Below are positions 1-5,684 of a DNA stretch of 5,686 nt, piece after piece (positions within the stretch are counted from its first letter, which is position 1; each line of letters starts with the position of its first letter). The translations under genes were made by a program, and so were the position numbers. This stretch comes from an uncultured Lachnospiraceae bacterium (GTDB taxonomy: Bacteria; Bacillota; Clostridia; Lachnospirales; Lachnospiraceae). The stretch lies in the NCBI GenBank assembly GCA_946537585.1, contig CAMNFX010000100.1, positions 1-5,686 on the forward strand, given 5' to 3'. The notes beneath the pieces were generated by a model. That model was not told the origin of the DNA. It searched no databases and saw only the letters and a list, made by a program, of their open reading frames with translations.

Positions 1-6
1 AAGCCT

Positions 7-48
7 GTCGCAAAACAGGAATGTCCTGGGCATGACTGTTTTCGCGAC
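7..48. repeat. Imperfect inverted repeat (hairpin) upstream of the CapA-like gene
   Basis: The arm at 7-18 (gtcgcaaaacag) pairs with 36-48 (ctgttttcgcgac) over 12 base pairs with one bulged C at 43, leaving a 17-base loop. Neither strand has a T-run after the stem, so it is not a canonical intrinsic terminator. A smaller competing hairpin, agga/tcct with loop atg, sits at 17-27. The structure ends 28 bases before the preferred start codon at 76. It could be a leader element, an operator or the tail of an upstream unit. The window starts too close to decide. Confidence 0.5.
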
Positions 49-60
49 GCTGACATGAAT

Positions 61-65
61 GAGGA
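61..65 (+). promoter_or_regulatory. Ribosome binding site deciding the CapA-like start
   Basis: GAGGA at 61-65 lies 10 bases before the ATG at 76. The alternative in-frame ATG at 55 has no purine-rich element upstream (cgcgacgctgac), and starting there would put acidic residues (MNEEK) ahead of the signal peptide. This supports the start at 76. Confidence 0.6.
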
Positions 66-75
66 AAAAAGCCAC

Positions 76-1407
76 ATGAAGCATCCTCTGAAAAAACTGA
101 TCCGGACCGCTTTTCTCGTATTACCGGTCCTTTTTCTGCCTTTCCTTTCCTCCCGTGCGGACGGGTGGATCGAAGAGGACGGCAGCTGGAAGTACCGCTA
201 TGATGACGGCAGCTTTGAGACCGGAGGCTGGAAATGGATCGACGGCAACAGAGACTGTGTTGCCGAGTGCTATTATTTCAATGAGGACGGTACGATCGTC
301 TGTGATTCGGAAACCCCCGACGGGTACACGGTGGACGATACCGGCGCCTGGATCCTTGACGGCGAGGTTCAGACACATCCTGCAGAGGTAAGCTTTGCCG
401 TAACGGGCGATAATCTCATTCACAAAGAGCTGATCGCCTTCGGACAGGCACTCGGAAATTATGATTTCCTCTATGACTGGACCCTCGAGCAGGAGCTTAA
501 AAATGCCGATCTGGCAGTCCTCAGCCAGGAAACGATCTATGTTGACCGGCAGGAGCTCTTCAGCGGCTTCCCGACGTTCGGCACACCGCTTTCTGTCGGC
601 GAGTCGGCTCTTAAGGCCGGATTCAATCTCGCGGCATGCGCGACCAACCATGCCATGGATAAAGGGATGGCCGGCATTGATACGACGGCAGCTTTTTACG
701 AAGCGAATCACATCCCGTATCTTGGCATTCAGCCCTCCTCACGAAGGGAGTATGAGCCTTTTCGTCTGCTGACGGTCAACGGGGTCCGGCTTGCGCTCTT
801 CGATTACAGCTACGGCACCAACGGGATCCGTATCCCTGCCGCTTATCCGAATGCTGTCCACCTTTTGAATGATCCGGCAAGGATCCGTGAAGATCTGGCC
901 CTCGGGAGGGAAGCCGCGGATGCGCTGATCGTCTTCGTGCACTGGGGTGAGGAATACCAGCCGGATCCGAATGCTTTCCAGCTTTCCTTTGCCGAACTCT
1001 TCCTCGAGTGCGGCGTCGATGTTGTCGTCGGGACCCATCCCCACGTGCTGCAGCCGATGCAGGTGATGGAACGGGAAGACGGGCACCGTATGCTGATCTA
1101 TTATTCCCTCGGCAACATGGTGTCCCGCCAGGACCGGCCGGAAAGCTCCATCGGCGGTCTTGCCGCCTTTACCATCAGCAGAACGCCGGAAGGCTGTACC
1201 TTCAGGGATCCTGAGCTCCTTCCCGTGATCGCGCATCAGTCAGCCACATGGTCCCAGGCCGGCATGCTGGACAGATATACAGCGGAGCAGGCAGCCTCCC
1301 ACCGTATGCACCTTAGTCTCGATCAGTGGCGCAGCCTTTTCCTGCAGTGGACAAAAGGGACCGGAACCTTCCGGGAAGCAACGACATCAGAAGAAGGAGA
1401 GGAATAG
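76..1407 (+). CDS. Secreted CapA-family (PGA_cap) protein with N-terminal cell-wall-binding-like repeats
   Basis: This 443-residue exported protein has a CapA/PGA_cap domain of the calcineurin-like metallophosphoesterase fold, a family named for poly-gamma-glutamate capsule biosynthesis. Residues 1-28 are a signal peptide: a basic stretch (KKLIR), a hydrophobic core (about 11-24), and a likely cleavage after Ser-Arg-Ala (26-28). Residues 29-95 are rich in W, Y, G and D in the style of choline/cell-wall-binding repeats (DGSWKY, GGWKWIDGN, YYFNEDG, GAWILDG), suggesting envelope attachment. Family motifs follow: TGDNLIH (110-116), SQET (150-153), TNHAMDKG (190-197), HWGEEY (289-294), GTHPHV (319-324) and SLGN (344-347). 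Ser150 stands where Asn is usual (NLE/NQE). No pgsB/pgsC-type genes are adjacent, so a role in poly-glutamate synthesis is unproven and the substrate is unknown. The frame is open from base 1, so a more upstream start is not formally excluded. The helicase gene begins 11 bases after the stop. Confidence 0.9.
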   Translation: MKHPLKKLIRTAFLVLPVLFLPFLSSRADGWIEEDGSWKYRYDDGSFETGGWKWIDGNRDCVAECYYFNEDGTIVCDSETPDGYTVDDTGAWILDGEVQTHPAEVSFAVTGDNLIHKELIAFGQALGNYDFLYDWTLEQELKNADLAVLSQETIYVDRQELFSGFPTFGTPLSVGESALKAGFNLAACATNHAMDKGMAGIDTTAAFYEANHIPYLGIQPSSRREYEPFRLLTVNGVRLALFDYSYGTNGIRIPAAYPNAVHLLNDPARIREDLALGREAADALIVFVHWGEEYQPDPNAFQLSFAELFLECGVDVVVGTHPHVLQPMQVMEREDGHRMLIYYSLGNMVSRQDRPESSIGGLAAFTISRTPEGCTFRDPELLPVIAHQSATWSQAGMLDRYTAEQAASHRMHLSLDQWRSLFLQWTKGTGTFREATTSEEGEE

Positions 1408-1413
1408 TTCTTC
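1390..1413 (+). promoter_or_regulatory. Distant Shine-Dalgarno of the helicase gene inside a possible hairpin loop
   Basis: The only good Shine-Dalgarno sequence before the helicase ATG is AAGGAGAGG at 1394-1402, inside the end of the preceding gene. It lies 16 bases from the start codon, which is longer than usual. gaagaa (1390-1395) can pair with ttcttc (1408-1413), leaving GGAGAGG in the 12-base loop and bringing it to about 5 bases from the ATG. The pairing is seen in the sequence; its function is inferred. Confidence 0.4.
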
Positions 1414-1418
1414 AGCAC

Positions 1419-2804
1419 ATGACAGATTTCAGCGCCGCCCAGCAGGAGGCGATCCATCATAAAGACGGCCCGATGCTTGTGATCGCAGGCCCCGGGAGCG
1501 GAAAAACGACCGTGCTCACCCACAGGATCCTGCACCTTGTCACCGCGCACAGGGTGCAGCCCGGAAAGATCCTGGTGATCACTTTTACCAAGGCGGCCGC
1601 AAAAGAAATGGAGCAGCGTTACCGGAAGCTCTGCCGGGATGAGGGCAGCGCCGGCGATGTTGCCTTTGGAACATTTCACTCCGTGTTCTACAGGATCCTT
1701 CAGGAATATGGAGGGAAGAAGAGCAGCTTTCGGCTTTCGGACGAGAGAGAAGCCCTGCACATTCTTCGGGAAGCGGGAACAAAGCTGCATCCGGAAATGA
1801 AGTATACTGTCGATTATTACGGCTATGTGCTTCATGAGATCGGACGCATAAAAAACGGCATGCCTCCGGCAGATCCTTCTGTCACAGAGCTTCTCAGGCT
1901 TTATGACGCCGAAATGCGCCGGCGCGGACTCATTGATTTTGACGATATGCTGGTCCGATGCAGGGAGCTTATCCGGAAAGACCCCCGGGTCCTCTCTGCG
2001 CTCAGACAGCGTTTTTCATATATCATGGTCGATGAGTTTCAGGATATCAATTCCGTACAGTTCGACATCATCCGGCAGATCGCGGCTCCTTTAAACAATC
2101 TGTTCATTGTGGGGGATGATGATCAGAGCATCTATGCATTCCGCGGATCCGATCCTTCCATCATGCTTTCTTTCCGTGAGTTCTATCCGGATACGGCCGT
2201 TGTCCGGCTCACGGATAACTATCGTTCATCGGCAAATATCGTCCGGTCTTCCGCAAGACTGATCCGGCATAACAGAATGCGCTATAAAAAACGCCTCAGG
2301 ACCAGAAACAGCACCGGCAGGCGCCCAAAATTCCGGATGTATCAGGATGCCTGGGAGGAAGCAGCCGCAGTGCTCTCGGAGATCGCGTCCCTGCCGCCGG
2401 GGACAGAAGCCGCTGTACTGTACCGTACCCATAAAGCAGGATATGAGATCGGCCGGCTTTTTGAAGACGCCTCTGACAAGCTGAGAGCAGCGCTTGCGGA
2501 TAAAACGATTCGGCTGATGACCTTTCATGCCTCAAAAGGGCTGGAATTTGACGCCGTCTGGATCATCAGCGCAGAGGAAGACATAACACCGGGACATATC
2601 CAAAAAGCATTCCGTACACAAAGATCCGGAAGCGAGGGAGCCGGAAAGCGGATCAGAGAGGAACTGGAAGAGGAACGGCGTATGTTTTATGTTGCCATGA
2701 CGCGGGCCAGAGAGACACTTTGTATTTCCTGCGCCCGGTTCCGTCAGCACAGAAAAACAAAAAAGTCCCGTTTTATCCGGGAAGCCCTGGGTATTCTGGG
2801 ATAA
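1419..2804 (+). CDS. Compact UvrD/PcrA/Rep-type superfamily 1A DNA helicase lacking most of subdomain 2B
   Basis: This 461-residue ATP-dependent helicase belongs to the UvrD/PcrA/Rep family, whose members unwind DNA 3'->5' in repair, replication restart or recombination. All core motifs are present: Q-motif (FSAAQQEAI, 4-12), Walker A (AGPGSGKTT, 23-31), Ia (TFTKAAAKEM, 55-64), Ib (FGTFHS, 83-88), II (DEFQD, 205-209), III (GDDDQSIYAFRG, 232-243), IV (DNYRSS, 266-271), V (TFHASKGLEF, 368-377) and VI (EEERRMFYVAMTRAR, 417-431). Full-length relatives have roughly 650-750 residues. Here only about 30 residues separate YRT (335-337) from motif V, where the 2B subdomain normally inserts, and the protein ends soon after motif VI with no long C-terminal tail. 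The frame is intact, so this is a compact variant and not an obvious pseudogene. ATG 1419 is chosen because it directly precedes the Q-motif; upstream in-frame residues lie inside the preceding gene. It is probably co-transcribed with the CapA-like gene. The specific cellular role is unknown. Confidence 0.92.
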   Translation: MTDFSAAQQEAIHHKDGPMLVIAGPGSGKTTVLTHRILHLVTAHRVQPGKILVITFTKAAAKEMEQRYRKLCRDEGSAGDVAFGTFHSVFYRILQEYGGKKSSFRLSDEREALHILREAGTKLHPEMKYTVDYYGYVLHEIGRIKNGMPPADPSVTELLRLYDAEMRRRGLIDFDDMLVRCRELIRKDPRVLSALRQRFSYIMVDEFQDINSVQFDIIRQIAAPLNNLFIVGDDDQSIYAFRGSDPSIMLSFREFYPDTAVVRLTDNYRSSANIVRSSARLIRHNRMRYKKRLRTRNSTGRRPKFRMYQDAWEEAAAVLSEIASLPPGTEAAVLYRTHKAGYEIGRLFEDASDKLRAALADKTIRLMTFHASKGLEFDAVWIISAEEDITPGHIQKAFRTQRSGSEGAGKRIREELEEERRMFYVAMTRARETLCISCARFRQHRKTKKSRFIREALGILG

Positions 2805-2950
2805 TCAAAGCTGCAGCTTCATCTGAATGAAACCGCCATCGTAAACGCCGCAGAAAAGGCATATGACGGAGCGCTTCTGCTGCTTTGTGAAAAAGAAGAT
2901 CTGAAGCTTGTGTGATTTCGTCACAGTTCCAACACAATCTCAGCGTATAT

Positions 2951-2980
2951 TAAAGGAAGTGCAAAAAAGCACTTCCTTTA
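2951..2980 (+). terminator. Probable intrinsic terminator after the helicase gene
   Basis: taaaggaagtgc (2951-2962) pairs perfectly with gcacttccttta (2969-2980) around a six-A loop. The outer A:T pairs supply a TTTA tail to a GGAAGTGC/GCACTTCC core, and the mirrored design could work on both strands. The following bases (taatg) do not form a long T-run, so termination strength is uncertain. The hairpin lies 146 bases after the helicase stop and 134 before the response regulator start. Confidence 0.6.
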
Positions 2981-2985
2981 TAATG

Positions 2986-3003
2986 ACCGGCGACGGTGCC
3001 GGT
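2986..3003. repeat. Small GC-rich hairpin
   Basis: accggc (2986-2991) pairs with gccggt (2998-3003) around the loop gacggt. Only two further T follow on the + strand (ttcc), so it is at best a weak second terminator or a leader structure. It lies five bases after the larger hairpin. Confidence 0.35.
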
Positions 3004-3057
3004 TTCCAGAAAGAAAGCTATCTGCTCAGCCCCGACCGGGATGTCCGGCATTCCAAT

Positions 3058-3071
3058 GTTCAGTGCTGAAC
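3058..3071. promoter_or_regulatory. Inverted repeat upstream of the response regulator (candidate operator)
   Basis: gttcag (3058-3063) and ctgaac (3066-3071) are perfect inverted copies separated by tg. The site ends 43 bases before the response regulator ATG and 20 bases before a TATAAA element at 3092-3097, so a bound protein would touch the -35 area. OmpR-family regulators more often use direct repeats, so autoregulation by the downstream regulator is only one possibility. Confidence 0.3.
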
Positions 3072-3091
3072 AGATGCGAAATAAAGCATCA

Positions 3092-3097
3092 TATAAA
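3092..3097 (+). promoter_or_regulatory. Possible weak -10 element for the two-component operon
   Basis: TATAAA resembles a -10 hexamer. No good -35 hexamer is found 16-18 bases upstream (the bases there read aacaga or close to it), so if real the promoter is probably activator-dependent. It would leave a very short leader before the ribosome binding site. Confidence 0.2.
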
Positions 3098-3100
3098 ACA

Positions 3101-3108
3101 GGGAAAGG
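3101..3108 (+). promoter_or_regulatory. Ribosome binding site of the response regulator
   Basis: GGGAAAGG ends six bases before the ATG at 3115, which is good spacing. It supports that start, which also begins the receiver domain directly (IKILVVDDE). Confidence 0.65.
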
Positions 3109-3114
3109 TCAGAT

Positions 3115-3789
3115 ATGCAGAACATAAAGATACTGGTAGTAGATGATGAGGAAAGAATGCGCAAGCTGATCCGGGATTTCCTTAAGATCAAGGGATATAC
3201 GGTGATCGAGGCAGGAGACGGCGAGGAGGCTGTGGACCGTTTTTTTGAGGATAAGGACATCAACCTGATCATTCTGGATGTCATGATGCCCAAAATGAAC
3301 GGCTGGGAGGTCGTAAAAGCAGTCCGAAAGGTGTCCCAGGTGCCGATCATCATGCTGACCGCCCGCGGAGAGGAGCAGGATGAGCTGCAGGGCTTTAAGC
3401 TCGGGGTTGATGAATACATTTCGAAGCCGTTCTCTCCGAAGATCCTGACAGCAAGAGTAGAAGCAATCTTACGGCGCGCGCATGTCGGAGATACCGATGT
3501 GATCAGCTGCGGCGGAGTGGAACTCGACCGTGCTGCGCATACTGTGCGCGCAAACGGAGAACCGGTCGACTTAAGCTTCAAGGAGTTTGAACTCCTCGAC
3601 TATTTCATTGCCAATAAAAACCTGGCCTTAAGCCGGGAGAACATACTCAACAACGTCTGGGATTTTGATTATTTCGGAGATTCCCGGACCATCGACACTC
3701 ATGTGAAAAAGCTGCGCGCCAAGCTCGGCGAATGCGGCAACCAGATCAAAACGATCTGGGGAATGGGATATAAGTTCGAAGAATCATGA
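3115..3789 (+). CDS. OmpR/PhoB-family two-component response regulator
   Basis: This 224-residue cytoplasmic transcription factor accepts a phosphoryl group from the kinase encoded next to it and then binds DNA. The receiver domain spans about residues 4-120: acidic pair Asp10-Asp11, phospho-acceptor Asp55 (LIILDVMMPKMNG), switch Thr82 (MLTAR) and conserved Lys104 followed by Pro105 (SKPF). A short linker leads to a winged-helix Trans_reg_C domain (about 129-222) with the SFKEFELLDYF segment, the recognition-helix region RTIDTHVKKLRAKL (191-204) and the wing IKTIWGMGYKFE. The length is normal for the family and no key residue is missing. The stop overlaps the kinase start by four bases (ATGA), indicating translational coupling and a single operon. 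The family resembles PhoP, ResD and similar regulators, but the exact ortholog and regulon cannot be told from sequence alone, so no symbol is given. Confidence 0.96.
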   Translation: MQNIKILVVDDEERMRKLIRDFLKIKGYTVIEAGDGEEAVDRFFEDKDINLIILDVMMPKMNGWEVVKAVRKVSQVPIIMLTARGEEQDELQGFKLGVDEYISKPFSPKILTARVEAILRRAHVGDTDVISCGGVELDRAAHTVRANGEPVDLSFKEFELLDYFIANKNLALSRENILNNVWDFDYFGDSRTIDTHVKKLRAKLGECGNQIKTIWGMGYKFEES

Positions 3790-5573
3790 AGCACTCCATC
3801 AAACGAACATTTACACTGATCTTTGTTGCCATCGTGGCGGCCCTGCTGCTGACGATGTATATCGTGAACCGTTTCTTTCTGCAGTCCTATTACCTGGACC
3901 GCAAGATCGGCATGCTCAACGTAGCCTATGATACGATCGACAAGGTCGTCGCCGTTGCACAGAAAAACGACGAGACCGTCTTTGATCTGATCAATGAAGA
4001 ATACGGCCAGAATGTGGAGGACAGCCCGACGATCTCGATCTTCCGGACCCTCAACGAACGTTCCAACATCGATATCGTCCTGACCGACAGCAGCGGATCC
4101 ACCATGGCTTCTACCAGCCGTGAGGGCGAGTGGCTCGGCATGAAGCTCCGGCTGTATCTGGATTACAGAGATTTCTTCTCGGAAGACAGTGATATCTCCC
4201 TGCCAAAGCCATCCCGCAACAAGAACGGAAGCTTTTCCACAGACCTCGGCGTCAGCAGTACAGACAGCGGAAGCAGTGATATCACGATCGTTCAACAAAA
4301 CGGCAATTATATCATTCAGAAGTTTTTTGACCAGCGTTCCAATTCCGTATACCTCGAAAGCTGGGGTACCTTCTCTGACGGATCCACCAATTTTCTGATG
4401 TCCATGCCGGTCGCAAGCATCGACGAAGGCGTAGCCATCAGCAGCCGTTTCAACCTGATCTCCGGAATCATTATCCTCGTGATCGGAAGCATTGCAGTCT
4501 ACCTTGCATCAAGCCAGGTGACCCGTCCCATCAACAAGCTCGCGCATCTGTCAGAACGCATGTCCCAGCTGGATTTCAGCGCCCGCTATGAAGGAAGCGC
4601 GCAGAATGAGATCGGACTTCTCGGCGCATCCATGAATGCCATGTCCGACCGGCTCGAGGAAACCATCGGCCAGCTGCAGGATACCAATGCGCAGCTGCAG
4701 GACGCAAACGAAAAACTGGTGGATGTGAATGCCCAGCTGCAGAACGCCAATGCCAAGCTCCAGGAGGACATCAGCCAGAAGGAAAAGATCGATGAAATGC
4801 GAAAGGATTTCATCGCCAATGTTTCCCATGAGCTGAAGACCCCAATCGCCCTGATCGAAGGGTATGCCGAGGGACTGCAGGAGGGCATCGCTGACGACAA
4901 GGAAAGCAGAGATTATTACTGCAGCGTGATCGTGGACGAATCCGCCAAGATGAACAAGATGGTCCGCCAGCTCACTTCTCTGATCAGTTATGAATTCGGC
5001 GCGATCGGCCTGGATATGGAGACCTTCGATCTGAGCGAGCTGATCCGCTCCGTCGTATCCAGCAACCGCCTGAAGCTTGAAGAAGCCGATGCTGACCTTA
5101 CGATGGACCTTTGCGAACCTGCCGCAGTGACAGCAGATGAATTCAAGCTCGAAGAAGTCTTCACCAACTACATGAGCAATGCCGTAAACCACCTCGGAGG
5201 AAAGCGGCGGATCAAAGTGACGCTTAGCGAAGAAAGCACCGGGGATGAGGCTTGCAGAGAGCAGGTGACTGAATTTGCGGAAAAATCGCAGCCGGAGGAA
5301 TGGACCGCAGAGAGTCAGCCGGCAGCAGAGAAAGCAGGAAAGAAAACCTGGCGTCTCAGCGTCTACAATGACGGTGAGCCGATCCCGGAGGAAAGCCTGC
5401 CCCATGTATGGGAAAAATTCTACAAGGTAGACAAGGCAAGGACCAGAGCCTACGGCGGCAGCGGCATCGGCTTAAGCATCGTCAAGGCCATCATGGACGC
5501 ACACGGCGGAGAATACGGCGTCGAAAACAAAGAAGAAGGCGTCGAATTCTGGATCCGGCTCAAATCAACTTGA
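3786..5573 (+). CDS. Membrane-bound HAMP-domain sensor histidine kinase, partner of the upstream regulator
   Basis: This 595-residue sensor autophosphorylates on histidine and passes the phosphate to the adjacent regulator. It starts inside the regulator stop (ATGA overlap); only a weak gaagaa precedes it, so coupled translation is likely. Order: membrane helix 1 (about 8-30), an extracytoplasmic sensor region of about 190 residues (31-222) of no family I can name with confidence, helix 2 (223-241), HAMP (242-295; Pro248, Glu275-Ile-Gly), five xLQDxNx-type heptads (296-330), a HisKA domain with His348 in SHELKTP, and HATPase_c. ATP-site motifs are the N box (Asn461, Asn465), G1 (NDGEPIP, Asp529), F box (FYKVDKAR, Phe545) and G2 (GGSGIGLS, 557-564). 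Glu349 and Thr352 fit a kinase that also has phosphatase activity. About 36 acidic/Gln-rich residues (485-520) lie between the N box and G1, where most relatives have a short turn. The ligand is unknown. Confidence 0.95.
   Translation: MKHSIKRTFTLIFVAIVAALLLTMYIVNRFFLQSYYLDRKIGMLNVAYDTIDKVVAVAQKNDETVFDLINEEYGQNVEDSPTISIFRTLNERSNIDIVLTDSSGSTMASTSREGEWLGMKLRLYLDYRDFFSEDSDISLPKPSRNKNGSFSTDLGVSSTDSGSSDITIVQQNGNYIIQKFFDQRSNSVYLESWGTFSDGSTNFLMSMPVASIDEGVAISSRFNLISGIIILVIGSIAVYLASSQVTRPINKLAHLSERMSQLDFSARYEGSAQNEIGLLGASMNAMSDRLEETIGQLQDTNAQLQDANEKLVDVNAQLQNANAKLQEDISQKEKIDEMRKDFIANVSHELKTPIALIEGYAEGLQEGIADDKESRDYYCSVIVDESAKMNKMVRQLTSLISYEFGAIGLDMETFDLSELIRSVVSSNRLKLEEADADLTMDLCEPAAVTADEFKLEEVFTNYMSNAVNHLGGKRRIKVTLSEESTGDEACREQVTEFAEKSQPEEWTAESQPAAEKAGKKTWRLSVYNDGEPIPEESLPHVWEKFYKVDKARTRAYGGSGIGLSIVKAIMDAHGGEYGVENKEEGVEFWIRLKST
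4671..4775 (+). repeat. Five tandem 21-base (heptad) repeats within the kinase gene
   Basis: Five in-frame 21-base units encode QLQDTNA, QLQDANE, KLVDVNA, QLQNANA and KLQEDIS (kinase residues 296-330). cagctgcag occurs at the start of units 1, 2 and 4. The units form a coiled-coil signalling helix joining HAMP to the histidine-bearing domain. The DNA copies have diverged, so the duplication is not very recent. Confidence 0.75.
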
Positions 5574-5599
5574 CGATAACCCCGGTTCTGTGATATATT
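5570..5599 (+). promoter_or_regulatory. Sigma-A-type promoter of the tRNA-Pro gene
   Basis: TTGACG (5570-5575) as -35 and TATATT (5594-5599) as -10 are separated by 18 bases, and TG at 5591-5592 gives an extended -10 (TGaTATATT). Transcription would begin around 5606, a few bases before the tRNA. The -35 hexamer overlaps the kinase stop codon TGA (5571-5573). Confidence 0.6.
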
Positions 5600-5610
5600 C
5601 AATGGGCTTT

Positions 5611-5684
5611 CGGGGTGTGGCCCAGCTTGGTAGGGCGCTTGATTTGGGATCAAGAGGTCGCAAGTTCGAATCTTGTCACCCCGA
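5611..5684 (+). tRNA. tRNA-Pro, anticodon TGG
   Basis: A complete cloverleaf folds. The acceptor stem CGGGGTG/CACCCCG has the C1:G72 pair typical of bacterial proline tRNAs and discriminator A73. The D stem is GCCC/GGGC with loop AGCTTGGTA. The anticodon stem is CTTGA/TCAAG with loop TTTGGGA, placing anticodon TGG at 5645-5647 (reads CCA and, by wobble, other CCN codons). The variable loop has five bases, and the T stem GCAAG/CTTGT has one G:T pair and loop TTCGAAT. The gene ends in A followed by TT, so the 3' CCA is not encoded and must be added by CCA-adding enzyme. No terminator is visible before the window ends. Confidence 0.95.

Larger units (their letters stand above)
2805..3114. other. 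Intergenic region between the helicase and the two-component operon
   Basis: No convincing gene is seen in these 310 bases. From left to right they contain: a perfect 12-base palindrome (aagctgcagctt, 2808-2819); an in-frame open stretch of 36 codons directly after the helicase stop, ending with TGA at 2913-2915; an inverted repeat tgtga-N5-tcaca (2911-2925); a strong 12-bp hairpin (2951-2980); a 6-bp hairpin (2986-3003); an inverted repeat gttcag-tg-ctgaac (3058-3071); a TATAAA element (3092-3097); and the ribosome binding site of the response regulator. The region probably ends the upstream unit and starts the downstream operon. Confidence 0.6.

Noticed and set aside
55..75. Earlier ATG for the CapA-like protein at 55
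   Set aside because: It has no Shine-Dalgarno and adds MNEEKSH ahead of a well-formed signal peptide. ATG 76 has GAGGA at a usable distance.
121..711. Minus-strand open frame of 196 codons inside the CapA-like gene
   Set aside because: The opposite strand carries the signal peptide, wall-binding segment and CapA motifs. The antisense translation has no recognisable motif.
1326..1418. Upstream in-frame ATG at 1326 for the helicase
   Set aside because: It would add 31 residues overlapping the CapA-like gene in another frame, with no family similarity. The Q-motif starts right after ATG 1419.
3060..3581. Minus-strand open frame of 173 codons across the response regulator start
   Set aside because: Its product is Ser/Arg/Thr-rich and low in complexity, as expected from the antisense of a receiver domain.
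4551..5405. Long open frame of 284 codons on the minus strand inside the kinase gene
   Set aside because: It is antisense to a clear histidine kinase with all motifs intact. Its translation shows no recognisable domain, and it is a by-product of the kinase codon pattern.
3786..5573. Possible hybrid or degenerate kinase
   Set aside because: The H, N, G1, F and G2 boxes are all present in one uninterrupted frame and no receiver domain is attached, so it is a standard functional-looking sensor kinase apart from the insertion noted.
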